DNA of 64,000 bases from Typhlomys cinereus (lineage: Eukaryota; Chordata; Mammalia; Rodentia; Platacanthomyidae), in the NCBI GenBank assembly GCA_023101885.1, contig JALPQD010000247.1, positions 1,751,230 to 1,815,229 of the forward strand. Direction: 5' to 3'. Positions 35,429 through 47,605 of this stretch are shown here, one piece after another; positions within the stretch are counted from its first letter, which is position 1, and the number at the start of each line of letters is the position of its first letter. A model generated the notes under the pieces. That model made no database searches. It had not been told where the DNA came from and was given only the letters and a program-made list of their open reading frames with translations. Position numbers and translations under genes: made by a program.

Positions 35429-36540
35429 CTCATTGTTATACATTAAGCGTTGCAGAGATACATAAACAAAATGATTCACACCCCCTCCACTGCCACCATG
35501 CCAAGTCAGCCTTGGGAGGTGGCCTGGATATTACTTCTATACCTGTGTTGTCTAATTCTGCTATCTTGTAACTCCCTCATAAGAGAGTATATTTCTGCTT
35601 TTATGGAAGAGTTTTCAAGCTGAATTTTCACCATGTGGACAAACTGTAATTAGTGAGTATTCTGCTAGTGTCAGAAATGCCATGTTCCCTAGGATGGGCT
35701 CCCTATTCCCCCTCTCTCCCTTTGTCCCCCATTGCTGTGCAGTCTTCCCTCTTGCACTCCTGACTCCTCTGTCTGTGGCCAGGGTTTACCACAGTTCTGC
35801 AGGAGACACTTGGTTCCATCTGGCTCTTTCAGATTTCCACTCTACTTTCTTACCAGGTCATATAACATTCGCTTTCCTCTTTAGACACCTGCCATGCATT
35901 CATCATAGCCCCAAGGCCAAGCTCACATGCCAAGGTAGACTGTCAAAAGTCCCAGTGTCCTTTCTTTCCCTTCTGCAGCACAGACGGTCCCCAAAACAGT
36001 CCCCTTGCAGTCCTGCTCCCAGCCATTTGCTGACGATTCAGCTGCTTATCCTGGAGTCAGAATTGATGCTGGCAACGGACAATGATGGTGTCTCTGTTCT
36101 TCGCCAGAGCAGGACGACTTGGTCCCAGTCCCACCTCTGAGCATGAGAGCGTAAGGAGCCGATTGCCTTCAGCCTTCTGGGACTCTGCCCAGGGATGGCT
36201 TTGATCATCATTTCCCTTTTGTGGTGAAAATGGCTCATCAAATAAAAGGAACTGAAATGTTTTTCCAAGGCAGAGAGTAATTTGAGAGCTGCTGCTTGGA
36301 GGAGAGTCACAGCTTTGTTTGCTGAAGATCAAATTGGAGTCTCCATGATAGGAAAGAGTACCGAACTCTGCAGGTCTGTTGACAGCACTTCCCACAGCCC
36401 TTATTCTCTTGTCTTTAACAAAGTCACTTCTCAAGTATTCTCAGTCAAAATTTGGATAATGATTAAGTGAAATAATATTTTTCAACACTGAAATATACTT
36501 TTATTTGCCAATTCAAGTACATATTCTTAATTTTTTTTGC

Positions 36541-36820
36541 ATGCGTAGGTGTGTATCTATGTGTGTGAAGTTGTAGGTATGTGTAGAAGAGAGCGCCGTG
36601 TGTGCCTATAGAGGCTCAAGGATGATGTCAGGAGTCATCCCGAATTGCTTTACCTCTTCGTTGCTTTCCTCTGGGATTTCCCAGGCTCCACCTTCCACGG
36701 TTGGAAGTTCAGGCCATTGCCATTTCTGCCAGGCATTTTTATGTGGAATCTGGGGATTCAAATTCAAGTCCTTTTGCTTTTGAGGCAAAGGCTTAACCCC
36801 TGAGCCATTTCTCCAGTCCC
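36541..36820 (-). repeat. tRNA-derived SINE (copy 5), most complete minus copy
   Basis: 'gcctatagaggctcaaggat', 'ttgctttcctctgggatttc', 'gcatttttatgtggaatctg' and the inverse head 'ggcttaacccctgagccatt' give the full order of the family. The tail at left is GT-rich. The RNA polymerase III box B lies near 36760. Confidence 0.9.
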
Positions 36821-36959
36821 TGAAGTACATATTTTTAAAAGTTGCATTAGAAAACCCATTACAGGCTGAGAAAAATGTTTATTGCTTTCCTCTTCTCCCA
36901 AATTAAAATTCGTGATGAGGTAGTGGACTTGCCTTCAGCCAGGCTTTAGAATTGCAGGC

Positions 36960-37115
36960 TATCACTGGGGATAATTGGCTTTAATTCAACAAATGTTGGG
37001 TTCACGTTCTAGCTTGGCCATTTACTGGCAATGCAATAGTAGATAAATCCCTTGATTTTCTGTAGAACTTGGATTTTATATTTGTTAAATGAGTGAGTTG
37101 AAGTTTTGGAGTAAC
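36960..37115 (+). repeat. MIR element
   Basis: 'tcacgttctagcttggccat' and 'tttactggcaatgcaatagt' with 'taaatcccttgattttctgt' follow MIR. Confidence 0.7.
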
Positions 37116-38094
37116 TTCAAGTACTAAAAGCTCTATGAATCTAAAATGCAAATTGTTTTCATTGGGCACTGAAAAATCACTCCATGGTCAAATGTCTGCA
37201 TCGGTCTTCCTAGATTTAAACATCAATTCACTCAGATTAATTTAAGATATCCAGGACCACAAGTAAGAGTAATATGAAGGCCAAGAGTCTGAGTGACAAG
37301 AATATCTGCTGAAAGAGAGAAGTGTGAATTCAAGTACTTTAGTGAGCAAAATTAGGCTCCCTGCCTCCAGGATGCCAAGGTACTTTAGGATTTTTTAATG
37401 TCACCGAGCCCCAGGTCTTCTGCCTCTAGAGTGTCAGTCAGAATAAATGCTTTGAGCACAGAGGCTCAAGGGGTCAAAGGATCCTGGGGAACTTGAGCTT
37501 CCTTCAGGCAAAGTTGCCATCTACCAGGGATGCCTAGAGCTCAGAGAACTAAGTCGCCAGTGTTTGAAACGGGCTCCTGGGAGAGGAACAAACTGAAATG
37601 TGCCAGGAAACCTCAGGAAAACGAGTAGCCTGATGTAGGCAACTTCTTATGTATGCGCCCACAGTCTACGGAAACTGATGGCGGAAAAGGCACTCGCCCC
37701 CCATCCTGGCCTCTAGCATATTCGGAAGGGCTTCCCTATCAAAATTGAAGTGAGACAGAAATATGCAGGTTCCTTAACTAGATCTGGCTCCTCAGGCTTC
37801 CACCCTAACTCAGTGCCCTATATCTGCCTTTCCGTATAGGTCAACATCTCACCATCTGTCCATCACAGGGATGTTCTGAGAATCCACAGGAAGGAAGATA
37901 AACCCAGATGCTTTCTACCTACAAACCTTTCTCTTAGTGGAGCACCTTTACGAAAATCTGAACCTTAGAACTTTCAGGGTTTGTTTGTCTCATTGGTAGA
38001 TATTAAAAGTTCAGAAATCCCTAAGAATGCTTTTCCTTTTCTTTGTCTTCTTTTCTGACTATTACAATCAACAATGATGGAACTCTTTTCTAGG

Positions 38095-38270
38095 AGTCAA
38101 GTCCCGGGCTAAGTGTTTTACATATACTGATTAACACTTGGGAATAGTCTGACAGATAGCCACTATACCATCACTGCATAGAAGACAAAGAAGCTCATGT
38201 ATGAAGGCAGACCCTGTCCAAAGCTGCCCAAATAGGCCAGGCTCTTTGCTATCCACCTGTATCATGCCTC
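38095..38270 (-). repeat. MIR element (minus strand)
   Basis: 'gggctaagtgttttacatat' and the further spacing to 'aaagctgcccaaataggcca' follow inverse MIR in degraded form. Confidence 0.55.
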
Positions 38271-38314
38271 ACACTACGCACCATCTCGGGCTTATTAGTC
38301 AGGGGTCATGCACT

Positions 38315-38450
38315 GACTGGACATTTAGTTCTAGTTCTATGCCAGGCTCCATTCTGGGGATAAAATAACCAAGATAATGACAGCACATTCAGTCCAGTGC
38401 TGAAGCCAGATGTACCTATAAACAGTAATTCTACAGGGTGACATGATAAA
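38315..38450 (+). repeat. L2-like fragment
   Basis: 'atgccaggctccattctggg' followed by 'gataaaataaccaagataat' recalls the L2 segment with GGCACTGTTCTAGG and an 'aca(g)agacaa' stretch. Confidence 0.4.
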
Positions 38451-38503
38451 AAACATATTCAGGGGCTTCTGGTGGAGACATAGGGATAAAATGGTCAGCA
38501 TTA

Positions 38504-38746
38504 GAGCTGGGGAGATAGCTCAGGGATTAAAGCCTTTGCCTCCAAAGCAAAAGGACCTGAATTCAGATTTCCAGATTCCACATAAAAGATATTAGGCAGA
38601 AATGACAGCAGCCTGCAATTCTGGCCCTTGAAGGAAGAATCCGGAAAACCCAAAAGCAAGATAATAAGGAGATAGAACAATCCGGGATGATGTCATTCTT
38701 GGGCCTGCACAGGCACACACATTCAGATGCTCTCTTATACATGTAG

Positions 38747-38787
<41 letters not shown>
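38504..38787 (+). repeat. tRNA-derived SINE (copy 6), full-length plus copy
   Basis: Starts with the head 'gagctggggagatagctcag' (box A region) and 'ggacctgaattcagatttcc' (box B region). The body 'ggcagaaatgacagcagcct' follows, and it ends in (CA)n at 38749-38787. It shows the family's sense orientation and about 280-bp length. Confidence 0.88.
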
Positions 38788-38790
<3 letters not shown>

Positions 38791-40565
38791 GCACACGTTT
38801 ACAGAAAGAGGAGGATCAGCATGGATCAGCATGGATCATGAAACCCAGCAGAATGCCTAGGTACTGTGTATATGTAGACGCAGGAGGGATGAATACGTGG
38901 AGAGAAGCACTGACTTAAAGACTGAGGAGTTAGTCAGGAGAAGGGGCAATGGCTGGCAGGATACTCCAGATGGCAGTCATGAAATGAGGCCTTTCTAGGG
39001 AACGGTAAGATGCTCAACTTCAAGGATCAGGAAACAACATAGACAATGCTAGTGAAATCCCGTCGGACACAGAAAGTTCTCCTTCAGGTCGTGTGAAGGA
39101 GCCTGGGGCTCATCTTGAGCCCATGGGCAGCCCTTAACATGATGAGCATGGTGGCAACATGCTCTCATGTGTTAGAAGATATTTTGGTGATTTGCTTGAG
39201 AAGGTCCGTTTGGAAATCTTAGTTAAGCGAACAAATTGGGTTTGAACCCAGCTCATATGATTCTATATTTTTTATTTTGATCAAGCCAGAGTATGTGATT
39301 TGGGAGCTCAGACCAAACGTCGCCTTCAGAGTCTATCAACCTGGGTGGATTGGAGTGAGGGAGCAGGAACCAAAGAGGCAAGACACAAAAGTGAAATGGA
39401 CACAGTCAGGGCTGGTATCCAAGCCTCCAAACTACTTCCTCTTTCTGGCATTTAATGTGTTTTACTGCCGTAATGGCCATTTGCATCTCACCTCTTCTAT
39501 GGAGTTTTCAGTACTTCTGTATTGTTTAAGGAAACAGTGCTGTTTTCTGAGTCTTAGATGGGGGATCACATGTGTGATGGCCTCTGATGGTCTTCTGGAG
39601 CCACATGGTCCTCTGAGGCGCCTCTCTAGAAACATGCTCCTCAGCTAAATGTCCTCCAAGCTCTTCAGTTGTTCTAGGTTACTTCTTTAATGTAGGCAAA
39701 CAAAGGCAGCAACAAGTCACTGGACATTCTCCAGGTGGCCCCTGAGGATTTCTTAGTGCTCTTCAGGGCACTCGTCTGGCAGCCCTAGAGAATTCATGGC
39801 CTGCCAGGAAATTAGCACTTCCTCCTCAGGGTGTGTTTCACTCGGCACCCTCAATTTTGTTGAAATAGAAAATGCAAACTGTGCAGTTACAACTAATATA
39901 AGATAGAAAATTACTGAAATCCCAAAGACAGTCAAGTGAGGACACGCTGGAAACTTCAGCCCACCCCCAGGTCCTGCACCTGCACGGTACTGCTGCTTCG
40001 GCCCTGTCAGGTGACAGTCAAGGCCATGGGCCAGTCTATGTTCCATCTGCCTGCTGATATTATTAACCTTTGCATTTGGTTCTATGAAGTCCTGCCTTTG
40101 TTCCACCCCTGTCTGGTTTTTGTGTGAAATCGCAGTACAAACTAAGTTTGTGGCTGGAGTTCTTAAACTCTTCTTCCCTACCCAGGCTTACTCCTGCAAC
40201 ACGGTGTTCTCCTGTGTGCCCCTCTATCTCTTTGTCTATGACTTCTCAACATCCGTATGGCTTCTTCCTCCTCTTCTCATGCTTTCAATGTCCTGGGTTG
40301 AAATCTAGGTTTTTCTTAGTATTTTGAGGATAACAAGATACATCATTTTAAGAAAAGCAAGAATAGCTCCATGTTTAACTGTTCCTATAGATCTGCATAG
40401 GGGAAGGATGATCTTTATGCCCAAATAGGACAGTTAGGATAGGGAAGTAAATTAGAGTATTGTCATACCATATTCAAAGAAATCATTAAGAAAACTGGAC
40501 CTCCACAGGGAGAGAAGACTACAGTTAACAGGAGCTGGTGAGTCAGCAATAAATTTGTGTGCTGC

Positions 40566-40581
40566 AGAAATATTAATGCTA
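40566..40581. repeat. L1 target-site duplication, left copy
   Basis: AGAAATATTAATGCTA, identical to 46806-46821. It marks the left border of the 6.2-kb L1. Confidence 0.92.
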
Positions 40582-40838
40582 CCCTTTCCCCACCCGTCTG
40601 GGACATGCGCAGTCCAGCAGGATAGAGGGGCACAGAGGAGAACACCGTGTTGCAGAAGTAATCCTGGGTAGGGACTCACAGCGACCTAGGTAAGCTCCCC
40701 CCACTCACCCCCAAACCCCAGGCAGCCCACTGGTCCCAGCTCCTCCCACCAGCCAGCTGGAGCAGAAGCTGCTCCAGGCCAAATAATTCCGTTCAGTGAA
40801 AAATGCACAGAAATTGAAAGAAGGTCTTAAGAGTTAAA

Positions 40839-41920
40839 ATGACAATGCCCAAGTCAAAGTGCAAATCCTTGAGAAACAACACCCAAAAAAACAAATCTCC
40901 CACTGAAGGAATTAATCCCATAATGATAGACTCCAACCAGAACAAACCCACAGAAAATAGCCAAGAATAGCCAAGAATATCCTGACCCAGGATAACGACT
41001 TTCAAAACATGATCATTACCATGTTCAATACTATGAAAGAGGAAATCTGGGAGGAATTAAATAACCGCATCAATCACTTTGAAGAGGAACACAACAACAC
41101 TTGGAGGAGTTGAGAAAAACAGTTCAAGAAACAAAAACAGGCATAGAGCAGTTAAAACAGACTCAAGCAGAGTTTAAAACTGAACTAAAAGACAGGTTAT
41201 CTTCAACTCAGAACTCAACAGAGAGTCTTATCAGCAGAACTAACGAAGCAGAAAATAGAATTACAGACCTTGAAGACAAAGTGGGCATATTAATCAACTC
41301 AATGGAAGAGGTTGCTAAAGCCAAAAAGATACTTGAGAGAAATATTCAAGAGTTATGGGACACCCTGAAGAAGCCTAACATGCGTATTCATGGAATATCA
41401 GGACAAGAATCCCAAAACACCATAACTGAGGAAATTTTTCAAACTATCATCAAGGAAAACTTTCCTCATCTAAAAAAAGAGAGGCCCATCCATATACAAG
41501 AGACATTCCGCACCCCAAACAGATATGACCAAAATAGAAACTCGCCATGGCAAATAATAGTTAAGATACTCCACGATCAAGATAAAGAAATGGTGCTGAG
41601 AGCTTCAAGGGAAAAAAAAAACAAGTCACTTTTAAAGGTAAACCTATTAAAATAAAAAATGACTTCTCGATGGAAACAGTAAAAGCAAGAAGAGCTTGGA
41701 GAGACGTACTTCAAGTATTGAATGAGCAAAAATGTCAACCAGGCTGATATACCCCGGAAAACTATCCATCATGATTGAGGGAGAAAGAAAAATTTTCCAG
41801 CACAAAGACAACTTGAAGGGATACATGTCCACCAAACCAGGCCTTCAAAAAATGCTAGAAGTGATACTCAAGCTTGAAGAAAAAAACAGGCATATCCAGG
41901 AGAACAGAAGGGAAGTATAA
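40839..41920 (+). pseudogene. L1 ORF1 (RNA-binding protein), broken
   Basis: Starts at ATG 40839 after an A-rich leader. It stops after 43 codons at 40968, next to a 10-bp tandem duplication (ATAGCCAAGA twice) that shifts the frame. A coiled-coil-like region continues in other frames. The longest intact piece (41101-41655) carries the heptad-like ISRTNEAENRITDLEDKV segment and the RRM/C-terminal domain start (MRIHGISGQESQNTITEEIF). A further frame change follows 41655, and the C-terminal domain ends near 41920. L1 ORF1p is a trimeric nucleic-acid chaperone; this copy cannot make it. Confidence 0.88.
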
Positions 41921-41977
41921 TACCATCAAAACCTAAAAGCGAAGCAATACACTTACAAAAGCCACTAAATATAATAA

Positions 41978-44900
41978 ATGTCCAGAATTAAAAATAGTTT
42001 CTCCATTATAACACTAAATGTTAATGGAATTAATTCACCGATCAAGAGATACAGATTACAAACTTGGATTAAAAATCACAATCCATCAATTTGCTGCCTG
42101 CAGGAAACCCATCTCACCACAAAAGATAGGCACATCCTAAAAATAAAAGGCTGGTCCAAAATTCTGCAAGCTAATGGAACCAGGAAACAGGCGGGGGTAT
42201 CCATTATGCTATCGGACAAAGTGAACTTCAAACCAAAAAAATCATATGAGACACATATGGATACTACATTTTAGTCACAGGTACAATTCACCAAGAAGAC
42301 GTCACAATACTGAACATATATGTACCCAATACGCTCCCCCCCACATTCATTAAGCAAACCCTACAACGTCTAAAGTGAGAAATCAATCACAAAACGATAA
42401 TTCTTGGGGATTTTAACACCACCCTCTCAACATGGGATAGATCAACAGGTAAAAAACTTAACAGAGACACTTTGGAGCTTAATCAAACCCTTACTGAAAT
42501 GGACCTTACAGAAATCTATTGAACTTTTCATCCACGCACCAAAGAATACACATTTTTCTCAGCAGCACATGGAACTTTCTCCAAAATAGATCACATATTG
42601 GGCCACAAAACGAATCTACACATATACAGGAAAGTTGAGATTCTAGCCTGTACCTTATCAGACTACCACGGCCTAAAGCTTGACATCCACAACACAACAA
42701 GCAACAGAAAATACACTAACTCCTGAAAACTTAACACTATGGTGCTGAATGAGAACTGGATTCAGGAAGAAATTAAAAAGGAAATTCAAGATTTCCTGAA
42801 AGTGAACGATAATGAAAATACAACTTACCAAAATCTCTGGGACACAATGAAAGCTGTCCTAAGAGGTAAGTTCATAGCTCTTAATGCCTACATCAAAAAA
42901 AATGGAAACATCAGAAATAAATAACTTAACAATGCAGCTTAAAGCTTGAGAGACACTAGAGCAATCTGATCTCAAAAGCAGTAGAAGGAAGGAGATTAGC
43001 AAAATAAAGGGAGAAATATCCGAAATCGAGATTAGGAAAATGATACAGAAAATCAACCAATCGAAAAGCTGTTTTTTTTGAAAAAAATCAATAAGATTAA
43101 TACACCCCTAGCTAAATTAACGAAAAGCAAGAGAGAGAAAGCCCAAAATAACAAAATTAGAAATAAAAATGAAGTTATCACTACTGATACCCAAGAAATC
43201 CAGAGAATTATAACGTCATATTTCAAAAACTTATACTCTGTGAAATTTGACAACACAAAAGAGATGGATGAATTCCTAAGTAAACACAACTTACCTAAAT
43301 TGAATCAGGAAGTTGTGAATTATTTAAATAGTCCTATATGAGGAAATTGAGGAAGTAATCTCAAATCTTCCCACCAAAAAATGTCCTGGACCAGATGGAT
43401 TCAGCACAGAGTTCTACCAGACATTTAAGCAGTTAATAACACCAATACTCCTTAAGCTGTTCCATCAAATAGCAAAGGAAGGAACACTACGAAATTCCTT
43501 CTATGAAGCTAATATTGTCTTAATCACAAAACCTAATAAAGATACACTTAAAAAAGAAAACTATAAGCCAATCTCTCTGACGAACACAGATGCAAAGATT
43601 CTCAACAAAGTCTTAGCAAATTGGATTCAAAAACATATCAAAATGATCATCCATGGGGATCAAGTAGGCTTCATCCCTGGCACACAAGGTTGGTTCAACA
43701 TACGCAAATCAGTAAATGTAACTCACCATATAAACCAGTCTAAAGTTCAAGACCACATGATACCCTCGATAGATGCAGAAAAAGCTTTTGACAAGATCCA
43801 ACAGCCCTTTGTGATCAAAACCCTAGAGAAGGTTGGAATGGAAGGAACCTTTATCAATAATAAAAGCTGTATACAACAAGCCCACAGCAAGGATTCTACT
43901 CAACGGGGAAAAACTTGAAGCATTCCCACTTCGATCAGGAACTAGACAAGGCTGTCCACTCTCACCTTTTCTATTTAATATTGTACTTGAAGTCTTAGCT
44001 GAAGCCATAAGACAAGAAAGGGACATAAAAGGGATTCAGATCAGCAAGGAAGAAGTCAAGTTATCTTTATTTGCAGATGACATGATCTTATACCTGAGTG
44101 ATCCCAAAAACTCCACCAGGGAGCTGCTGGAACTAATATAGAAGTTCAGCAGGGTGGCAGGATACAAAATAAGTGAAAAAAAATCAGTAGCCTTCCTATA
44201 TGCCCAGAATGAAAGAAGTGAAAAAGCCTTGAGAGAAACAATCCCATTTGCTATAGCCCCTAAAAAAATGAAACACCTTGGTATAAACCTATCGAAAGAA
44301 GTAAGATACTTTTATAATGAAAACTTTAAAACCCTAAAGAAGGAAATTGCAGAAGACACCAGAAGGTGGAAAGACTTCCCATGTTCCTGGATTGGCAGAA
44401 TCAACACCATAAAAATGACCATCTTACCAAAGGCAATGTACAGATTCAGTGCTATACCAATTAAAATCCCAAAGCAATTCCCAAACAATCTCAAAATTCA
44501 TATGGAGGCACAAAAGACCCAGGATAGCAAAAACAATCCTGAGTAACAATAACATGGCTGGAGTTATCACCATACCAAACCTTAGTCTATACTACAAATC
44601 CATAGTTGTAAGCCTGGTATTGGCTCCAAATAGACACACAGATCAATGGATAAGGGTTGAAGACACAGATATAAGCCCACACAACTACAGCCATTTGATC
44701 TTTGACAAAGGGGCCCAAAAAATCCAATGGAAAAAGGACAGCATCTTCAACAAATGGTGCTGGCAAAACTGGATCTCCACATTCAGAAGATTAAAACTGG
44801 ACCCGTACTTGTCACCATGTACATGAATTAATTCCAAATGGATCAAGGACCTCAATATAAGGCCAGAGACTATAACAATCATAGTTGAAAGGGTAGGAAA

Positions 44901-45783
44901 CTCCCTCGAGCTGATTGGGCTAGGCCAACAGTTCCTAAACGGACATCCAATAGCACAGTCACTACAACCAACACTCAACAGATGGGATCTTGTGAAATTA
45001 AATAGCTTTTGCTCAGATAAAGAGATTGTAACTCGAACACAAAGGTAACCCACAGCATGGGAGAAAATCTTCACTAACCACATATCTGGTAGAGCTCTAT
45101 TATGTAGAGTGCACAAAGAACTTAGAAAACTAAACACCAAAGAAACAAATGGGCAAATTAAAAAATGGGCCTTGGAACTTAAAAGAAACTTTTACCAAGG
45201 ATTACCAAGGATGAAATTAAAATGTCTAACAAATATCTTAAAAAATGCTCCACATCCTTAGCCATCAGGAAAATGCTAATCAAAACTTCCCTGAGATATC
45301 ATCTCACCTGGGTCAGGATGGCAAAAATCCACAATACAAACACCACCAAGTGCTGGAGAGGATGTGAAGAGAGGGGAACTCTCCTACATTGCTGGTGGGA
45401 GTGCAGGCTCATACAACCACTCTGGCGAGCCATCTGGAGATTCTTAAAGAAGTTAAAGATTGAAATACCATATGACCCTGCTATACACTTTTGGGAATAA
45501 CCCCCCATACAGCAAAAATTGACTGCGATAGCACAAGCACGACCATGTTCATAGCAACACTGTTTACAATAGCAAAGTCATGGAATCAGTCATGTTCAAC
45601 AGTTGATGAGTGATAAGGAAAATGTGGTACATTTATACAATGGAATACTACTCAACCATCAAAAATGATGAATTAATGCAATTTGCCAGAAAATGGATGG
45701 AATTAGAAACAATTATATTGAGTGAAGTATCCCAGACACGGAAAATTAAGTGCCGTATATACTCCCTAACAGGTGGATCCTAG
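41978..45783 (+). pseudogene. L1 ORF2 (endonuclease / reverse transcriptase), broken
   Basis: Begins MSRIKNSFSIITLNVNGINS, the start of the APE-type endonuclease domain, with the catalytic-region CCLQETHL segment. The frame stops at 42272. Reverse-transcriptase pieces follow in shifting frames; the active-site motif FADD is intact at 44070-44081 and [15 protein letters not shown] precedes it. A cysteine-containing segment (CWRGCEERGTLLHCWWEC) is present near 45345-45400. The end, tyrosine/serine-rich 'MYSL'-type in relatives, is reached at a TAG at 45781. Many stops and frameshifts make it non-functional. Confidence 0.92.
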
Positions 45784-46671
45784 TACCAAACCCACTTAGA
45801 GACACTCAAAGACAAATCTCTGTAATACCTACAGTAATTATAAAGATTATAAACAGGAGGGATGGGGAAGGAGGGCCACACCAGTAACAAGGAGAGAGGG
45901 GACCATGTTACAGCAGAGAAAATAGGCCACCATCAAGGACTGCAAGTAAGTAATGCGACATCTGGTTAAGTTCACAGATTTTCCTTCCTGATCATTTGCA
46001 ACTGATGGGGTATGATCTCACCAGAAGGGGAGGGCATATAGGCTGCCAGATAGAAAGTAACCATTTTGCGAATGGGTGATTGACCCCTCCCTCACTGCAG
46101 TTTCCTTTGAATTCCATCTACCTTTGAATATACTCTTATAACAAGACTCTAATTTAACAGGTTTTTATCTCTGGCCAGGGGGTGACATCCAATACCCATC
46201 AGGATGGAGTGAACGGCATTGCAGGAGCAGCAAATCCGAAAAAAAAATCAACAAACCATAATTCAGAACATCAAAGACTCTATATCAACCACCTGGAACT
46301 GGACCAGCCTAATCTCTCCCCATCCTGAAGCTCAGGGAAATTTGTGAAAGAGGGGGCGGTAAGATTGTAAGAGCACAAGGATGGGAGGAGCAAATATGCA
46401 AGATATTCCACACAAGTTAGGGCTGAAGCAATCATAATTGGACTTTGCATGACCTGCGCAATGTCCAACACATTATTGACCCCACAAAGTCTAGCATGGA
46501 CTAAAGGCACTAGGATCCTTGGAGGCTAGGGACTGACAGTCACAGCAATGTTCCTAAACTTAAGGAGAACACAGGAAAGGGTTCTGGGAAATGGCCCTGG
46601 GTCCTTGCACCTCATCTGAGACGAGGACCCAGAGGAGAGTTTGGCATGCACATTAAAGGATGCTTCGAGGA

Positions 46672-46752
46672 TGGGGGGGGAGGCCCTGGGAATTGGAAGG
46701 GAGGGGAAAAGGGAGGGGGAACGGGGGTGGGGGGAGGTGGAGGGAGGTAGGG
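46672..46752 (+). other. G-rich tract in L1 3' UTR (G-quadruplex potential)
   Basis: Repeated runs of four or more G on the plus strand (such as GGGGGGGG, GAGGGGA and GGGGGTGGGGGG) directly upstream of the L1 tail, as in mammalian L1 3' UTRs. Inverse copies are present in both truncated L1s. Confidence 0.8.
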
Positions 46753-46805
46753 GACTGGTGTTCCTGTTAAATTTGTATAAGCAGAAATAATAATAATAAT
46801 AAAAA

Positions 46806-46821
46806 AGAAATATTAATGCTA
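46806..46821. repeat. L1 target-site duplication, right copy
   Basis: AGAAATATTAATGCTA follows the (TAA)n/A-rich tail and equals 40566-40581. Confidence 0.92.
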
Positions 46822-47469
46822 ATTGAGACAGACAGAAAACAAAGCAGAATATAACCTTGTCAGAGGATGCTAAGTGTTACAGAGATAGAGAGAAAGGGGA
46901 ATAGGAGGATGTGAAGGACTTGCAGTTTTAAATAGATTGTTTAAAAAAAATCTCATTTTTAAGAAGGAAACTTGTGTGCCTGGGAGTCTATGTCAGCAGT
47001 GAATTGCTTGCCTAGCTTGTTTGAGGCCTCAGGCTAATAACCAACATTCTCCCACACAACGACTGGATAGAAACTTGAAAATGAAAGAGCAAGACCTCTG
47101 TAGTTCCTTGACAGCCTAAGCAAGGGTTTGCAGTCAAAGAGAGAGACAAGGACACCAGCGGGACCTGAACCAGTGGACAAAATGGGAAATTGTGGGAGAG
47201 AAATTAAAGAGAAAGAGTGGAGAGCTGAGGGTGTCACAGGACGTTGCAATGGAACTATTAACTCTGAGATGGGAAGCTAATAGACTGCTCTGAGTGAGAG
47301 TGATAAAACTCGATAGACTCCGTGTGCAATGGGTCACTGCAACTGTCATGGTGAGAACAGTAACTTAGGCATGGGAAGAGACAGGGACAAGGTCATCTTC
47401 CTATCAGTGGCCAACAGTTCCATCCTTGAAACTAGCAGATTGGACTTGTTAGAGTTATTTTTCAATCTT

Positions 47470-47605
47470 TTTAAAAATGTGTTTTATTTATGAGAGAGAG
47501 AGAGAACAAACTTCAGAAGTCAGTTCTATTCTAAGCCCCAGGGATTGAACTCAGATCACCAGTGTTATGCGCAGGCGCCTTGACACGCAAACCATTCTCA
47601 CCCAC
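47470..47605 (-). repeat. B2-like SINE (minus strand)
   Basis: A (GA)n stretch is followed by 'agccccagggattgaactca', 'gatcaccagtgttatgcgca' and 'ggcgccttgacacgcaaacc', the inverse of a B2-type head. Confidence 0.7.

Larger units (their letters stand above)
40582..46805 (+). mobile_element. Near full-length L1 retrotransposon (inactive)
   Basis: The 6,224-bp element lies between 16-bp target-site duplications. It has a short 5' UTR (40582-40838), a decayed ORF1 (40839 to about 41920), a decayed ORF2 (41978-45783), a 3' UTR with a strongly G-rich tract (46672-46752), and a (TAA)n/A-rich tail. The plus orientation is antisense to Trpc7. Several frameshifts and stops in both ORFs mean it cannot retrotranspose now. 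The 5' UTR is short and lacks visible monomer repeats, so it is probably slightly 5'-truncated, or this lineage has a short promoter. Confidence 0.95.

Noticed and set aside
41101..45500. L1 ORF pieces as possible host genes
   Set aside because: Clearly fragments of L1 ORF1 and ORF2 with frameshifts and stops between them, bounded by target-site duplications.
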